Shown in pieces: positions 43,683-51,665 of a DNA stretch of 64,000 nucleotides (position 1 is the first letter of the stretch; every line of letters starts with the position of its first letter). The stretch is from Phycisphaerae bacterium. GTDB taxonomy: Bacteria > Planctomycetota > Phycisphaerae > Phycisphaerales > UBA1924. The notes under the pieces were generated by a model. That model saw only the letters and a program-made list of their open reading frames with translations. It ran no database searches and was not told the DNA's origin. Position numbers and translations under genes: made by a program. Location: positions 248,001 through 312,000 of the forward strand of contig JAEUIW010000001.1 of NCBI GenBank assembly GCA_016794925.1, in the 5' to 3' direction.

Positions 43683-45053
43683 GTGAACACTCGAAGCGCG
43701 GGAAAGCGTCATGTGCCGGGCGGCGTCATGGCCGGCGCGCTGTGGATTGCGGCAGGGGCGGGCTGGACGAGTCACGTGCCCCCGGCCGCGCCGTCCGATC
43801 CGGTCGCGGCGCCGGACTTCGGGGGCGCGATCTGCGGCGAGAAGATGTCAACCCGGGCCGGTCGGGTGCCGCTCCTGACAATCCTGTGGGATCCGCACCG
43901 GCCGGAGCATCCCGCACCTCCCGCCGCCGAGTTGGACGAGAAGCTGTACGGGTCGGGGCCGTCCGTGGCGTCGTGGCTGTCGGAGAATTCGGGCGGCCGG
44001 TTCACGATTGAGCGAGCGATGCCCCTGGCGTGGCGCGACGCGGACTTCAAAGAGGATCGGTACTGGGGGGCGGATCCGGGGGACACCGACGGGAACGGGT
44101 TCGTGACCGGGCATGTCGAGAAGTGGGCCGAGGCCGTGCGCAAGGCCGACGAGAATCTCGACTTCGCCGCGTTCGATACGGACCATGACGGCACGCTGCA
44201 ACCAACGGAACTCGCCGTGCTGGTCATCATCCCGCAGATGGGGACATTCGGAACGATGCGGCAGCCGGCGGGCCGGGAGGTGCCGGCGTGGGAACCGCTC
44301 ACCGTGGACGGGGTCGTCATCCCGTACGTGACGGAGGCGTATGTCGGTTCGCCGGTCAACCTCGGGGTGCTGTGCCACGAGCTCGCGCACCTGATGCTGG
44401 GCGCGCCGGACATGTACTTCTCCTCGGCGTGGACGTACGCGCCCGGCGATCTGTCGATCATGGACCGCTCGTACACGACCACCCATCTTGACCCGTACGA
44501 GAAGCTCAAGCTGGGCTGGCTCACGACCACCGTCGTCGGCGGTCCGGGTGAGTTCGACCTCAGGGATGTGGAGCGCCACAACGAGGCGCTGGTGCTGTAC
44601 GACCGGGCCCGCGGCCCCGGGGAGTATTTCATCGTCGAGAACCGGCTGCGCGGCACGTCGTTCGACGCGGGCGCCGGCGCCGCGGGACCGGGGCTCGCGG
44701 CCGACGGCGTGGCGATCTGGCACGTCGTGGAGGACCCGGCCATCTACGGCGCGTTGACGGTCCCGGGCGTCGATCCGGGTGATTGGGGTCGCAGGGCCGT
44801 GCGGCTCCTCCGCGCCAACGGGGGCAACCAGTGGGACGACGCGGGGGCCGTCTGGAACACGCCCGGCGTGGTGCGCGTCGGCGGTTCGGCGAGTCTTCCC
44901 TGGATCGACGGCACGCCGTCGGTGTTCGGGATCGAGTTGTTGAGCGGCGCCGGGGAGACCGTGCGAATCCGGGTGTCGGTGCGGACCGACGTGGCCCCAG
45001 CATCTCAGAAGCAAGGTGCGTCCTCGACCTCGCTTCCGTCGAATACTCCCTGA
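43683..45053 (+). CDS. M6-like secreted zinc metalloprotease
   Basis: About 456 residues from GTG 43683, selected because GGAGG is six bases upstream and a signal sequence follows (GVMAGALWIAAGAGW). WLSENSGGRF and RVPLLTILWDP are typical of the immune-inhibitor-A/M6 group. Zinc ligands lie in HELAHLMLGAPDMY (His about 232 and 236, Glu 233). One residue more than the standard HExxHxxGxPD separates the second His and the Gly. An EF-hand-like DTDHDGTLQPTEL is at about 165-177. The last 15 residues (after VSVRTD) look like read-through into foreign sequence close to an IS remnant. Confidence 0.8.
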   Translation: MNTRSAGKRHVPGGVMAGALWIAAGAGWTSHVPPAAPSDPVAAPDFGGAICGEKMSTRAGRVPLLTILWDPHRPEHPAPPAAELDEKLYGSGPSVASWLSENSGGRFTIERAMPLAWRDADFKEDRYWGADPGDTDGNGFVTGHVEKWAEAVRKADENLDFAAFDTDHDGTLQPTELAVLVIIPQMGTFGTMRQPAGREVPAWEPLTVDGVVIPYVTEAYVGSPVNLGVLCHELAHLMLGAPDMYFSSAWTYAPGDLSIMDRSYTTTHLDPYEKLKLGWLTTTVVGGPGEFDLRDVERHNEALVLYDRARGPGEYFIVENRLRGTSFDAGAGAAGPGLAADGVAIWHVVEDPAIYGALTVPGVDPGDWGRRAVRLLRANGGNQWDDAGAVWNTPGVVRVGGSASLPWIDGTPSVFGIELLSGAGETVRIRVSVRTDVAPASQKQGASSTSLPSNTP

Positions 45054-45128
45054 TCGTCCGGTTCGCGAGCGCGGCGGTACGCCGCGTGCGCGCAGGCCGT
45101 TCCCGGCTGCTCGACGCCGCGTCGGCCG

Positions 45129-45467
45129 ATGGGCGCGTGTCGTGCGCGGACCGTGACGATCTCGGGGGGGGCGCGGCCCGGAGTTCGCGCCGAGGGGGCT
45201 GGATGCGTGGGCCTCTCGCACGAGTTGACACGGCACTTCGGCCGACCGGGCAAGCCGACGGACCATGCCGTGATCGAGTCGTTCAACACTCGTGCCGGGG
45301 CCGAGCGCCGGAACGCGTACGGGCTCGAAACGCCGGGGGAGGCCCGCGAACCGATCAACGCTCGGCGGATGGATTACAATGCGCATCGACCCCATCGCGC
45401 GTATGGCAATTTTGGCCCCCGGGGGATCGCTTTCGCCAGCCGGCTCGCCAGGGCGGTTGAGGCGAAG
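45129..45467 (+). pseudogene. IS3-family orfB (transposase) remnant, frameshifted
   Basis: Forward sequence encodes pieces of a DDE transposase C-terminal half. GPEFAPRGLDAWA (from about 45175) corresponds to the DNGPEF motif with the second catalytic Asp lost, then a frame change. GRPGKPTDHAVIESFN (about 45240-45290) carries the catalytic Glu region, and RRMDYNAHRPHRAYGNFGP ends the typical domain. At least one frameshift, probably at a GGGGGGG run near 45166, and no 5' half are present, so it is inactive. No terminal inverted repeats were recognised. It separates the metalloprotease and the DUF6265 gene. Confidence 0.75.
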
Positions 45468-45527
45468 CAACCCACCTTGCGGTTGGCACCGCTTCGGGAA
45501 TTCGCGCACTCAATCGGAGATTCTCCA

Positions 45528-46460
45528 ATGCTGTCGCGGACTTGGCCGGCCATCGCGGCCGCACTTCTCGCAACCCTCGGCGTGTCCCTGACGGCGCTGG
45601 CATCGAGCGTTCCCCGGACGCAGCCCGACGGGTTGGGCGACCTGGACGGCGAGTGGATCTTCGTCGAGGACCGCACGGAGGGTCGCGGCCTCGAGCAGTT
45701 GGGGCCTCCCATGGCATCGAGGTTCTCGATGCGCGTCGAAGACGGCGCGGTCGTCCTGAACGGCCACGGCTCGGGGCACAAGGACGTGCGCATCGCGCTC
45801 GACGGCTCGAAGACGGAGGTCACCGAACCCAAGACCATCTCTCGGTACCGCGGCTCGTGGAAGGACGGCACGTTCGAGTACGAGGTCGCGTTCGAGCGTC
45901 CGGCGGGCGCGCCCGAAGGGTCGATCCGGATGATCCGGAGGAGCTTCCGCGTTACGGCCGACGGGTTGCTCGTGCGGGTTGCGGTCGAGCCGTCCTCGGG
46001 GCCGGAAGCGGTCGGGGTCTACCGCCACGCGGAGGACATCGCGATGCCCGCGCCGGCCAAGGCCACGATCGGCGACCTGGCGTGGCTGGCGCACGCGTGG
46101 GTGGGGAGGAGGAGCTCGGGGTCGTCGATCGAGGAGCGCTGGAGCCCGCCGCTGGGCGGCGCGATGCTCGCCGTGTCGCGCACGATCAACACGAGCGGCA
46201 AGATGGTCGCGTTCGAGTACCTACGCATCGTCGAGCGTGACGACGGGCTGGTCTACATCGCGCAGCCCGGCGGCGCACAGCCGACCGAGTTCGTGCTCAC
46301 CGAGACGGGCGCAACGCGGGCGGTTTTCGAGAATCCCCGCCACGACTACCCGAAGCGCATTGTGTACGAACTCTCGGCCGAGGGTGGCCTGATCGCCACG
46401 ATCGGCCAAACCAGGGGCGGCACCCCCCGGCGGTTTGAGTTCACGCGCGAGGGCGACTGA
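45528..46460 (+). CDS. Secreted protein with C-terminal DUF6265-like domain
   Basis: 310 residues from ATG 45528 with a signal peptide to about residue 25 (AAALLATLGVSLTALAS). Residues about 35-165 look like a lipocalin-type beta-barrel (GDLDGEWIFVEDRTEG onward). Residues about 180-305 match DUF6265: DLAWLAHAWVG, EERWSPPLGGAMLAVSR, GLVYIAQPGGAQPTEF and FENPRHDYPKRIVYE. The function of the domain is unknown. The frame is open upstream into the IS3 remnant, but a signal peptide fixes the start. Confidence 0.85.
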   Translation: MLSRTWPAIAAALLATLGVSLTALASSVPRTQPDGLGDLDGEWIFVEDRTEGRGLEQLGPPMASRFSMRVEDGAVVLNGHGSGHKDVRIALDGSKTEVTEPKTISRYRGSWKDGTFEYEVAFERPAGAPEGSIRMIRRSFRVTADGLLVRVAVEPSSGPEAVGVYRHAEDIAMPAPAKATIGDLAWLAHAWVGRRSSGSSIEERWSPPLGGAMLAVSRTINTSGKMVAFEYLRIVERDDGLVYIAQPGGAQPTEFVLTETGATRAVFENPRHDYPKRIVYELSAEGGLIATIGQTRGGTPRRFEFTREGD

Positions 46461-46506
46461 GGGCGCCCGGCTTCCACGCCCCGTCCCGGCGGTCGTCGGG
46501 GATGAT

Positions 46507-46528
46507 GTCGCGCGTCGGAACGCGCGAC
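46507..46528. repeat. Perfect inverted repeat after the DUF6265 gene
   Basis: GTCGCGCGT and ACGCGCGAC form a 9-bp stem around CGGA, 47 bases after the stop. It could act as a transcription end or a protein-binding palindrome. No T-run follows, so it is not a standard intrinsic terminator. Confidence 0.45.
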
Positions 46529-46653
46529 GCGGAGCGCGTGACAGGATGTGAACTCCCGCGGCCGCGATTCAGCAACGGATTGCATTGTGGAGCGTGCGGT
46601 GCTTCGAAAACGAGCGATCGCTTGAACCGGTTCTCGAGTCTGGCTGACGCATG

Positions 46654-46686
46654 CAACAAACCCGCTCGATGCGCACATCGAGCGGG
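46654..46686 (-). terminator. Rho-independent terminator of tRNA-Pro
   Basis: Reading leftward, CCCGCTCGATG and CATCGAGCGGG (46661-46686) pair over 11 bp with a 4-base loop and are followed by TTTGTTGC. It lies 18 bases after the tRNA 3' end. Confidence 0.8.
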
Positions 46687-46704
46687 TCTTGATTGTCCTG
46701 AAAG

Positions 46705-46778
46705 TCAGGGTGAGAGGATTCGAACCTCCGGCCTTCTGGACCCAAACCAGACGCTCTACCAAGCTGAGCTACACCCTG
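46705..46778 (-). tRNA. tRNA-Pro(TGG)
   Basis: 74 nt on the minus strand with acceptor stem CAGGGTG/CACCCTG (C1-G72 as in bacterial tRNA-Pro), D stem GCTC/GAGC, anticodon stem TCTGG/CCAGA around TTTGGGT giving anticodon TGG, T arm GGAGG-TTCGAAT-CCTCT, and discriminator A. CCA is not encoded. It decodes CCA and, by wobble, other Pro codons. Confidence 0.96.
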
Positions 46779-46814
46779 GGTGCGGGGAACCATGGGGGTT
46801 CCCGGCGAGCGATT

Positions 46815-47831
46815 CTACACCTCGACGCGGCGTGTCCATGTTCCTGAGGCGGCCGCGGCCTGGGCCCGCCAGCCGGCCCACACGATCAGCGCCCGCTGCA
46901 GGGCCACGAAGGTCAGGAGCAGGACGCCGGTGGCGATGCTCGTCCATGCCGCGCTGAGCGTGCCCTCGAAGTCGATGAGCATGCGGATGGCGCCCAAGAT
47001 GAGCACGCCGATGAGCGTGCCGAGCACAGAGCCCACGCCGCCCGAGAGGAGCGTGCCGCCGACCACGACCGAGGCGATCACCGCGAGCTCCAGGCCCGCG
47101 CCGGCGGCGGGGTTGCCGGACCGGGTGTCGAACATGAGGACGATCCCCGCGAGGGTCGAGCATGCGCCCGCCAGCGCGTAGACGCGCACCTTTGTGAAAC
47201 CGATGGGCACGCCCATCATGCGGGCGGATCGCTCGTGCCCGCCCAGGGCGTACACGCCGCGGCCGAAGCGGGTCCGGGCCGCCAGGGCCCAGCCGGCGAG
47301 CAGGACGGCGAGCATCAGCGTGGAGCGTGGCGGCGCCTCGAACCCGCCCGGGAGGCGCAGCACCCCGTCACGGGCCAGCGCGGCAAGGAACGGGTGCGAC
47401 ACACCGACGCTCTGGTCGCGGACCAGGAACGCCGCGGCGCGCAGGCCGAACATCCCCGCGAGCGTGACCATGAACGGGGGCAGGTCGAAGGCGACGATCA
47501 GGCCTCCCATCGCCGCGCCGAGCGTCGTGCCGATGAGCAGGCACACGCCCGCCGCCGCGAGCGGGTGCCAGCCCGCGGCGATAAGGTGGGCCGCGAGAAC
47601 GGCCGTGAACGCCACCAGCGATCCGACGGAGAGGTCGATTCCGCCGGAGAGGATCACGAACGTCGCGCCGACGGCGGCGATGGTGACGAACGCGTAGTCC
47701 GCGGGCAGGTTCGAGAGGTTCGCGGGCGTGAGAAAGTGATCGAAGCGCAGCGCGCCGATGGCCAGCAGCAGGAGCAGGATGACGCCCGCCGCGAGCGGCG
47801 GGAGCCGGTGCTGGGAGGAGAGGACGTTCAC
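46815..47831 (-). CDS. yjfF: Sugar ABC transporter permease, YjfF-like
   Basis: 338 residues and eight to ten membrane helices of the BPD_transp_2 fold. GATFVILSGGIDLSVGSLVAF (about 54-74) and the coupling region ALGGHERSARMMGVPI are the ribose/galactofuranose permease signatures; GLELAVIASVVVGGTLLSGG lies near 260. The GTG start at 47831 overlaps the ytfT stop (GTGA), so the two permeases are translationally coupled and likely form a heterodimer. It is the last gene of the importer operon, ending 37 bp before tRNA-Pro. Confidence 0.9.
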   Translation of the reverse strand: MNVLSSQHRLPPLAAGVILLLLLAIGALRFDHFLTPANLSNLPADYAFVTIAAVGATFVILSGGIDLSVGSLVAFTAVLAAHLIAAGWHPLAAAGVCLLIGTTLGAAMGGLIVAFDLPPFMVTLAGMFGLRAAAFLVRDQSVGVSHPFLAALARDGVLRLPGGFEAPPRSTLMLAVLLAGWALAARTRFGRGVYALGGHERSARMMGVPIGFTKVRVYALAGACSTLAGIVLMFDTRSGNPAAGAGLELAVIASVVVGGTLLSGGVGSVLGTLIGVLILGAIRMLIDFEGTLSAAWTSIATGVLLLTFVALQRALIVWAGWRAQAAAASGTWTRRVEV

Positions 47832-48886
47832 GCGGTCCCCCTGGGGCGGCCGGCAAGGCGGCGGGCGAGGGCGCGCGCGCGGGGCGCGCCCGCCGCGCAG
47901 ATCGTCAGGATGAGCAACGCCTGCGGGAGCGGGGCAACGTCCGAGCGGATGTCGCGGGCGTACATGGTGGTGGTCAGGCCCTGCATGAGCATCCCGCCGA
48001 CGAAGGCGCCGGCAAGACTGAAGCGTCCGCCCAGGAGGGAGGTCCCGCCGACCACGACCGCGAAGATCGCGGCGAGTTCGGCGTTGCGGCCGGTGTTGAA
48101 CGGATCCGCGGCCTTGATGCCGGCGCCGGCGATCAGCCCGGCGAGGCCGGCGCAGGCCGCGCACCAGACGTAGCAGCCCACCACCAGCGGTCCCGCGCGC
48201 ACGCCCGAGAGCCGCGCCGCCTCGGGGTTGGATCCCACGGATTCGATGAGCAGCCCGAGCGGAGCGCGGCGGGTGGCGAGGCACGTGAGGACGAGCAGCG
48301 CCGCGCCGAGCAGGAAGGGCATCGGCATCGGCAGCCAGCCCGGGCGACCCTGGTCGAGATACTCGAGGAGGGGATCGTGGAAAGTCAGGATCTGCCCGCC
48401 GGTGAGCATCTGGGCCAGGCCGCGACCGGCGACCATCAGCACCAGCGTGGCGACGAACGGTTGCAGGCGGAGCGTGACGACGAGGACGCCGTTCCAGAGC
48501 CCGCACGCGCCGGCGACGGCGAGCGCCCCCGCCAGGGCGGGAACGCCCGGCGTGCCGGCGATGCTGAGCCGCGCGGCGGCGGCGGCGGCGATGGCCATGA
48601 CGGCCCCGACGGAGAGGTCCACGCCGCGCGTGGCGATGACGGGGGCCATGCCGAGGGCGAGGATGGCGATGGCGCCGCCGTAATGCAGGATGTCGATGAG
48701 CGCGCCGGCGGGGGCGCCGTCGACGACGGCGACGTGGAGGAAGGCGCCGGGTCCGAGGAGCCCCGGCCCGCTCGGGGCGAGCGTATCGGAGAGCGCGTTG
48801 AAGACGATGAGCGTGAGGATGCCCAGGGCGGGCCAGACGGGCGCCGGCAGCGGGCGGGGGCGGGGCGAGGGATCGCGGCTGGTCAC
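47828..48886 (-). CDS. ytfT: Sugar ABC transporter permease, YtfT-like
   Basis: 352 residues from the GTG at 48886, which overlaps the ytfR stop. Helices include GAIAILALGMAPVIATRGVDLSVG (about 77-100), the ESVGSNPEAARLSGVRA coupling loop, and AELAAIFAVVVGGTSLLGGR (about 262-281). It matches the inner-membrane half of the galactofuranose-type importers. Longer frames upstream overlap ytfR and look spurious. Confidence 0.9.
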   Translation of the reverse strand: MTSRDPSPRPRPLPAPVWPALGILTLIVFNALSDTLAPSGPGLLGPGAFLHVAVVDGAPAGALIDILHYGGAIAILALGMAPVIATRGVDLSVGAVMAIAAAAAARLSIAGTPGVPALAGALAVAGACGLWNGVLVVTLRLQPFVATLVLMVAGRGLAQMLTGGQILTFHDPLLEYLDQGRPGWLPMPMPFLLGAALLVLTCLATRRAPLGLLIESVGSNPEAARLSGVRAGPLVVGCYVWCAACAGLAGLIAGAGIKAADPFNTGRNAELAAIFAVVVGGTSLLGGRFSLAGAFVGGMLMQGLTTTMYARDIRSDVAPLPQALLILTICAAGAPRARALARRLAGRPRGTA

Positions 48887-50487
48887 GGGCGTGCTCCCGC
48901 GGCGGGGGGCGAGTCTCCGGCGATCATCGCGAGCAGGGCCGATTCGGTGCACGCCGTTCCCGTACATTCGCCGACGCGGGCGCGGTCGCGCAGCACCAGT
49001 GCGCGGGTGCAGAGGCGGGCGATCTCGTCGAGCTCGGAGGACACGAGCACGACCGCGAGGCCGCGGTCGCGCAGGGACGCGATGAGCGATTCGATCTCGG
49101 CGCGGGCTCCGACGTCGATGCCCCGGGTCGGCTCATCGAGGATGAGCACCGTGGGTTGGAGGGCGAGCCAGCGTGCGAGCAGGACTTTCTGCTGGTTCCC
49201 TCCCGAGAGCGAGCCGACGGGGGTCTCGGCGTCGGGGGTGCGGATGCGGAGCGAATCGATGTAGTGCCGGACCAGCCTGTCCCGCTCACGAGGCCGGAGC
49301 GGCCGAGTCAGCCCGCGCCGGGCGTGGAGGGCGAGCAGGATGTTGTCGCGCACGGACAGGTCGAGCATGAGCCCCTGGGCGCGCCGGTCCTCGGGCGTCA
49401 TGGCCATGCCGGCCTCGATCGCGGCGGGAACGGAGCCCGGCGCGACCGGACGCCCGTGGGTGAAGACCCGGCCGGTGTCGGGACGATCGGCGCCGAAGAG
49501 GAGTCGGACCAGTTCCGACCGGCCCGAGCCGAGCAGACCGGCGATCCCGAGCGATTCTCCGCGGCGGAGCGAGAAGTCCGTGGGGCGGACGGCGCGTCGG
49601 CGCCCGAGTGCGCGGACCTCGAGCGCGGGCGGGGCGGATGTCGAATCGGGTCGGGGCGCGGTCGGGGCGGGCGGGGCCGCCGCGGGACTGGCGGGCTGGG
49701 CGTGGCCGGTCATGGCCTGGATCAGGGCGAGGCGGGGGAGGTCGGGGGTGAGCCATGTGCCGACGTGGGCGCCGTTGCGGAGCACGGTGATGCGGTCGGC
49801 GATCTCGTACGCCTGGGCGAGCGCGTGCGTGACCATGAGCACGGCCACGCCCTCCCGCCGGAGCCGGCGGAGCAAGTGGAACAGGCCGTCCGTCTCGCGG
49901 GGCGAGAGGGCGGAGGTGGGCTCGTCGAGGATGAGGATTCGGGCGCGGATGTCCAGCGCGCGGGCGATGGCGACGAGCTGGCGGACGGCGATGGGGAGCT
50001 GCGCCAGCCCGATGGCGGGGTCGAGGTCGAGGCCGACGCGGGCCAGCGCGGCGCGGGCGCGGAGGCGGGACGCGCGCGCGCGGATCCAGCCGGCGCGGGT
50101 CGGTTCCCGCCCGAGGATCAGGTTGTCCGCGACGCTCATGGTCGGGATGAGGTCGATTTCCTGGAAGACGGTGCTGATGCCGGCGTGCTCGGCGTCCGCG
50201 AGTCCGTGGAGCGTCACGGCGCGACCGCCGACGCGCACCCGACCGTGGTCCGGCCGCAGCAGGCCGCTGAGCACCTTGATGAGCGTGCTCTTGCCGGCGC
50301 CGTTCTCGCCCATCAGGGCGTGGATCTCGCCGGGGAGAAGTTCGAGGCCGGCGCGATCGAGGGCGCGCACGCCCGGGAACGCGACCTCCAGGCCGTCAGC
50401 GGTCAGCGCGGGCGCGGCGGGCAAGCGGTCCGTCGGCGGCGTCGGCGGTGTTTGCGGGTTCGCGGCGTCCCGGAGTGGGGAGGGCAC
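48883..50487 (-). CDS. ytfR: Sugar ABC transporter ATPase with two ABC domains, YtfR-like
   Basis: 534 residues from a GTG at 50487. The first ABC domain has Walker A GENGAGKST (60-68), a degenerate signature (LPIAVRQLVAIARAL), and Walker B ILILDEPTSALSP. The second has the degenerate GLLGSGRSE P-loop normal for the C-terminal half of sugar ATPases, LSGGNQQKVLLARWLA and VLILDEPTRGIDVGA. It energises uptake through YtfT/YjfF. The N-terminal 25 residues are Pro/Ala-rich and may not all be translated. Confidence 0.95.
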   Translation of the reverse strand: MPSPLRDAANPQTPPTPPTDRLPAAPALTADGLEVAFPGVRALDRAGLELLPGEIHALMGENGAGKSTLIKVLSGLLRPDHGRVRVGGRAVTLHGLADAEHAGISTVFQEIDLIPTMSVADNLILGREPTRAGWIRARASRLRARAALARVGLDLDPAIGLAQLPIAVRQLVAIARALDIRARILILDEPTSALSPRETDGLFHLLRRLRREGVAVLMVTHALAQAYEIADRITVLRNGAHVGTWLTPDLPRLALIQAMTGHAQPASPAAAPPAPTAPRPDSTSAPPALEVRALGRRRAVRPTDFSLRRGESLGIAGLLGSGRSELVRLLFGADRPDTGRVFTHGRPVAPGSVPAAIEAGMAMTPEDRRAQGLMLDLSVRDNILLALHARRGLTRPLRPRERDRLVRHYIDSLRIRTPDAETPVGSLSGGNQQKVLLARWLALQPTVLILDEPTRGIDVGARAEIESLIASLRDRGLAVVLVSSELDEIARLCTRALVLRDRARVGECTGTACTESALLAMIAGDSPPAAGARP

Positions 50488-50500
50488 GGTGCGGCCCGGC

Positions 50501-51514
50501 TCAGTACCGGCGGGCCTTGACGACCTCCGCGGTCACGCGGCTCTGGTCGTACACGCCCTCCTCGGTCTGGATGTGCTTGGGGACCTTCTCGCCGCGTTTG
50601 ACGCGTTCGATGGTGTCGAAGAGCTGCGGCCCGAGGAGTGGATTGCACTCGACGGAGCAATTGAGCGTGCCGTCGAGCATGGCCTGGAAGGCGTCGCGTA
50701 CGCCGTCGATCGAGACGATGAGGATGTCGCGTCCGGGCCGGCGTCCGGCGGACTCGATGGCCTGGATCGCGCCGAGGGCCATGTCGTCGTTGTGGGCGTA
50801 GAGCGCGGTGAGCTTCGGCCCTTCGGGTGAGCGGAGGAAGGCCTCGCAGACTTCCTTGCCCTTGGCGCGTTCGAAGTTGCCGGACTGACTCTTGATGATG
50901 CTCATGCCGGGGTGCTTGGCGATTTCGGCCTCGAAGCCCTTTTTGCGATCGATGGCGGGCGCCGAGCCCGGCGTGCCTTGCAGCTCCGCGATGACGGCGT
51001 TGCCGGAGGTCGCCTTGGCGAGCCATTCCGCGGCGCGGCGGCCCTCCTCGACGAAATCAGAGCCGATGAACGTGGTGTAGAGGTCGGGGTTGTCGACCTT
51101 GACGAGGCGGTCGGTCAGGATGACGGGGATGCCGGCCTTGTGAGCTTCTTCGAGCACGGCCTGCCAGCCGTCTTCGGTCTTGGGGGCGAACGCGATGGCA
51201 TCGACCCTCTGCTGGATGAAGGAGCGGATCGCGCGGACCTGATTCTCCTGGTCGCCCTGGGCGTCGGAGAACTTGAGATCGACGCCGCGCCGGGCCGCTT
51301 CGTCCTTGATGGAGGCGGTGTTGGCGGAGCGCCAGGCGGACTCGGCGCCGATCTGGCTGAAGCCGACGACGAGCTTGGCCGCGGACGGCGCCGGGGTCGG
51401 CTTCACCGGGGAGCCCGCGGTGGGGGCGGGAGTTGAGCTTGGCGCGGCGGGGCGCTCGCACGACGCGAGTCCGAGCAACGTGGCGGCGAGCAGGTACCCG
51501 ATGACGCGTCTCAT
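50501..51514 (-). CDS. ytfQ: Sugar-binding lipoprotein of the ABC importer, YtfQ-like
   Basis: 337 residues from ATG 51514, with GAGGAG upstream. The lipobox LGLASC gives Cys about 19, then a Pro/Thr/Ala linker to about residue 45. The type I periplasmic-binding fold follows: KLVVGFSQIGAESAWRSANT, GVDLKFSDAQGDQENQVRAI, VDAIAFAPKTEDGW and ALYAHNDDMALGAIQAIESAG. Similarity of FSQIGAESAWR and DAQ to YtfQ suggests a furanose sugar such as galactofuranose or arabinofuranose. It is first in the operon, as is usual, and divergent from the isomerase gene. Confidence 0.93.
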   Translation of the reverse strand: MRRVIGYLLAATLLGLASCERPAAPSSTPAPTAGSPVKPTPAPSAAKLVVGFSQIGAESAWRSANTASIKDEAARRGVDLKFSDAQGDQENQVRAIRSFIQQRVDAIAFAPKTEDGWQAVLEEAHKAGIPVILTDRLVKVDNPDLYTTFIGSDFVEEGRRAAEWLAKATSGNAVIAELQGTPGSAPAIDRKKGFEAEIAKHPGMSIIKSQSGNFERAKGKEVCEAFLRSPEGPKLTALYAHNDDMALGAIQAIESAGRRPGRDILIVSIDGVRDAFQAMLDGTLNCSVECNPLLGPQLFDTIERVKRGEKVPKHIQTEEGVYDQSRVTAEVVKARRY

Positions 51515-51665
51515 GGTTCGCGCTCCTCGCCCGGAACGTGGGAGCGGACGCTCCGGTGTGCGGGCCGAGGCACAATGTACCATCCGGACGCGTCGGTGTG
51601 CGGCGCGCCGGAGCGGCGGCGTCATTGAACCGGTGATCGATATCGGGGCTTTTCTGGAGGAACCC

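Noticed and set aside
46507-46528. Rho-independent terminator for the DUF6265 gene
   Set aside because: The stem is perfect but no T-run follows on either strand.
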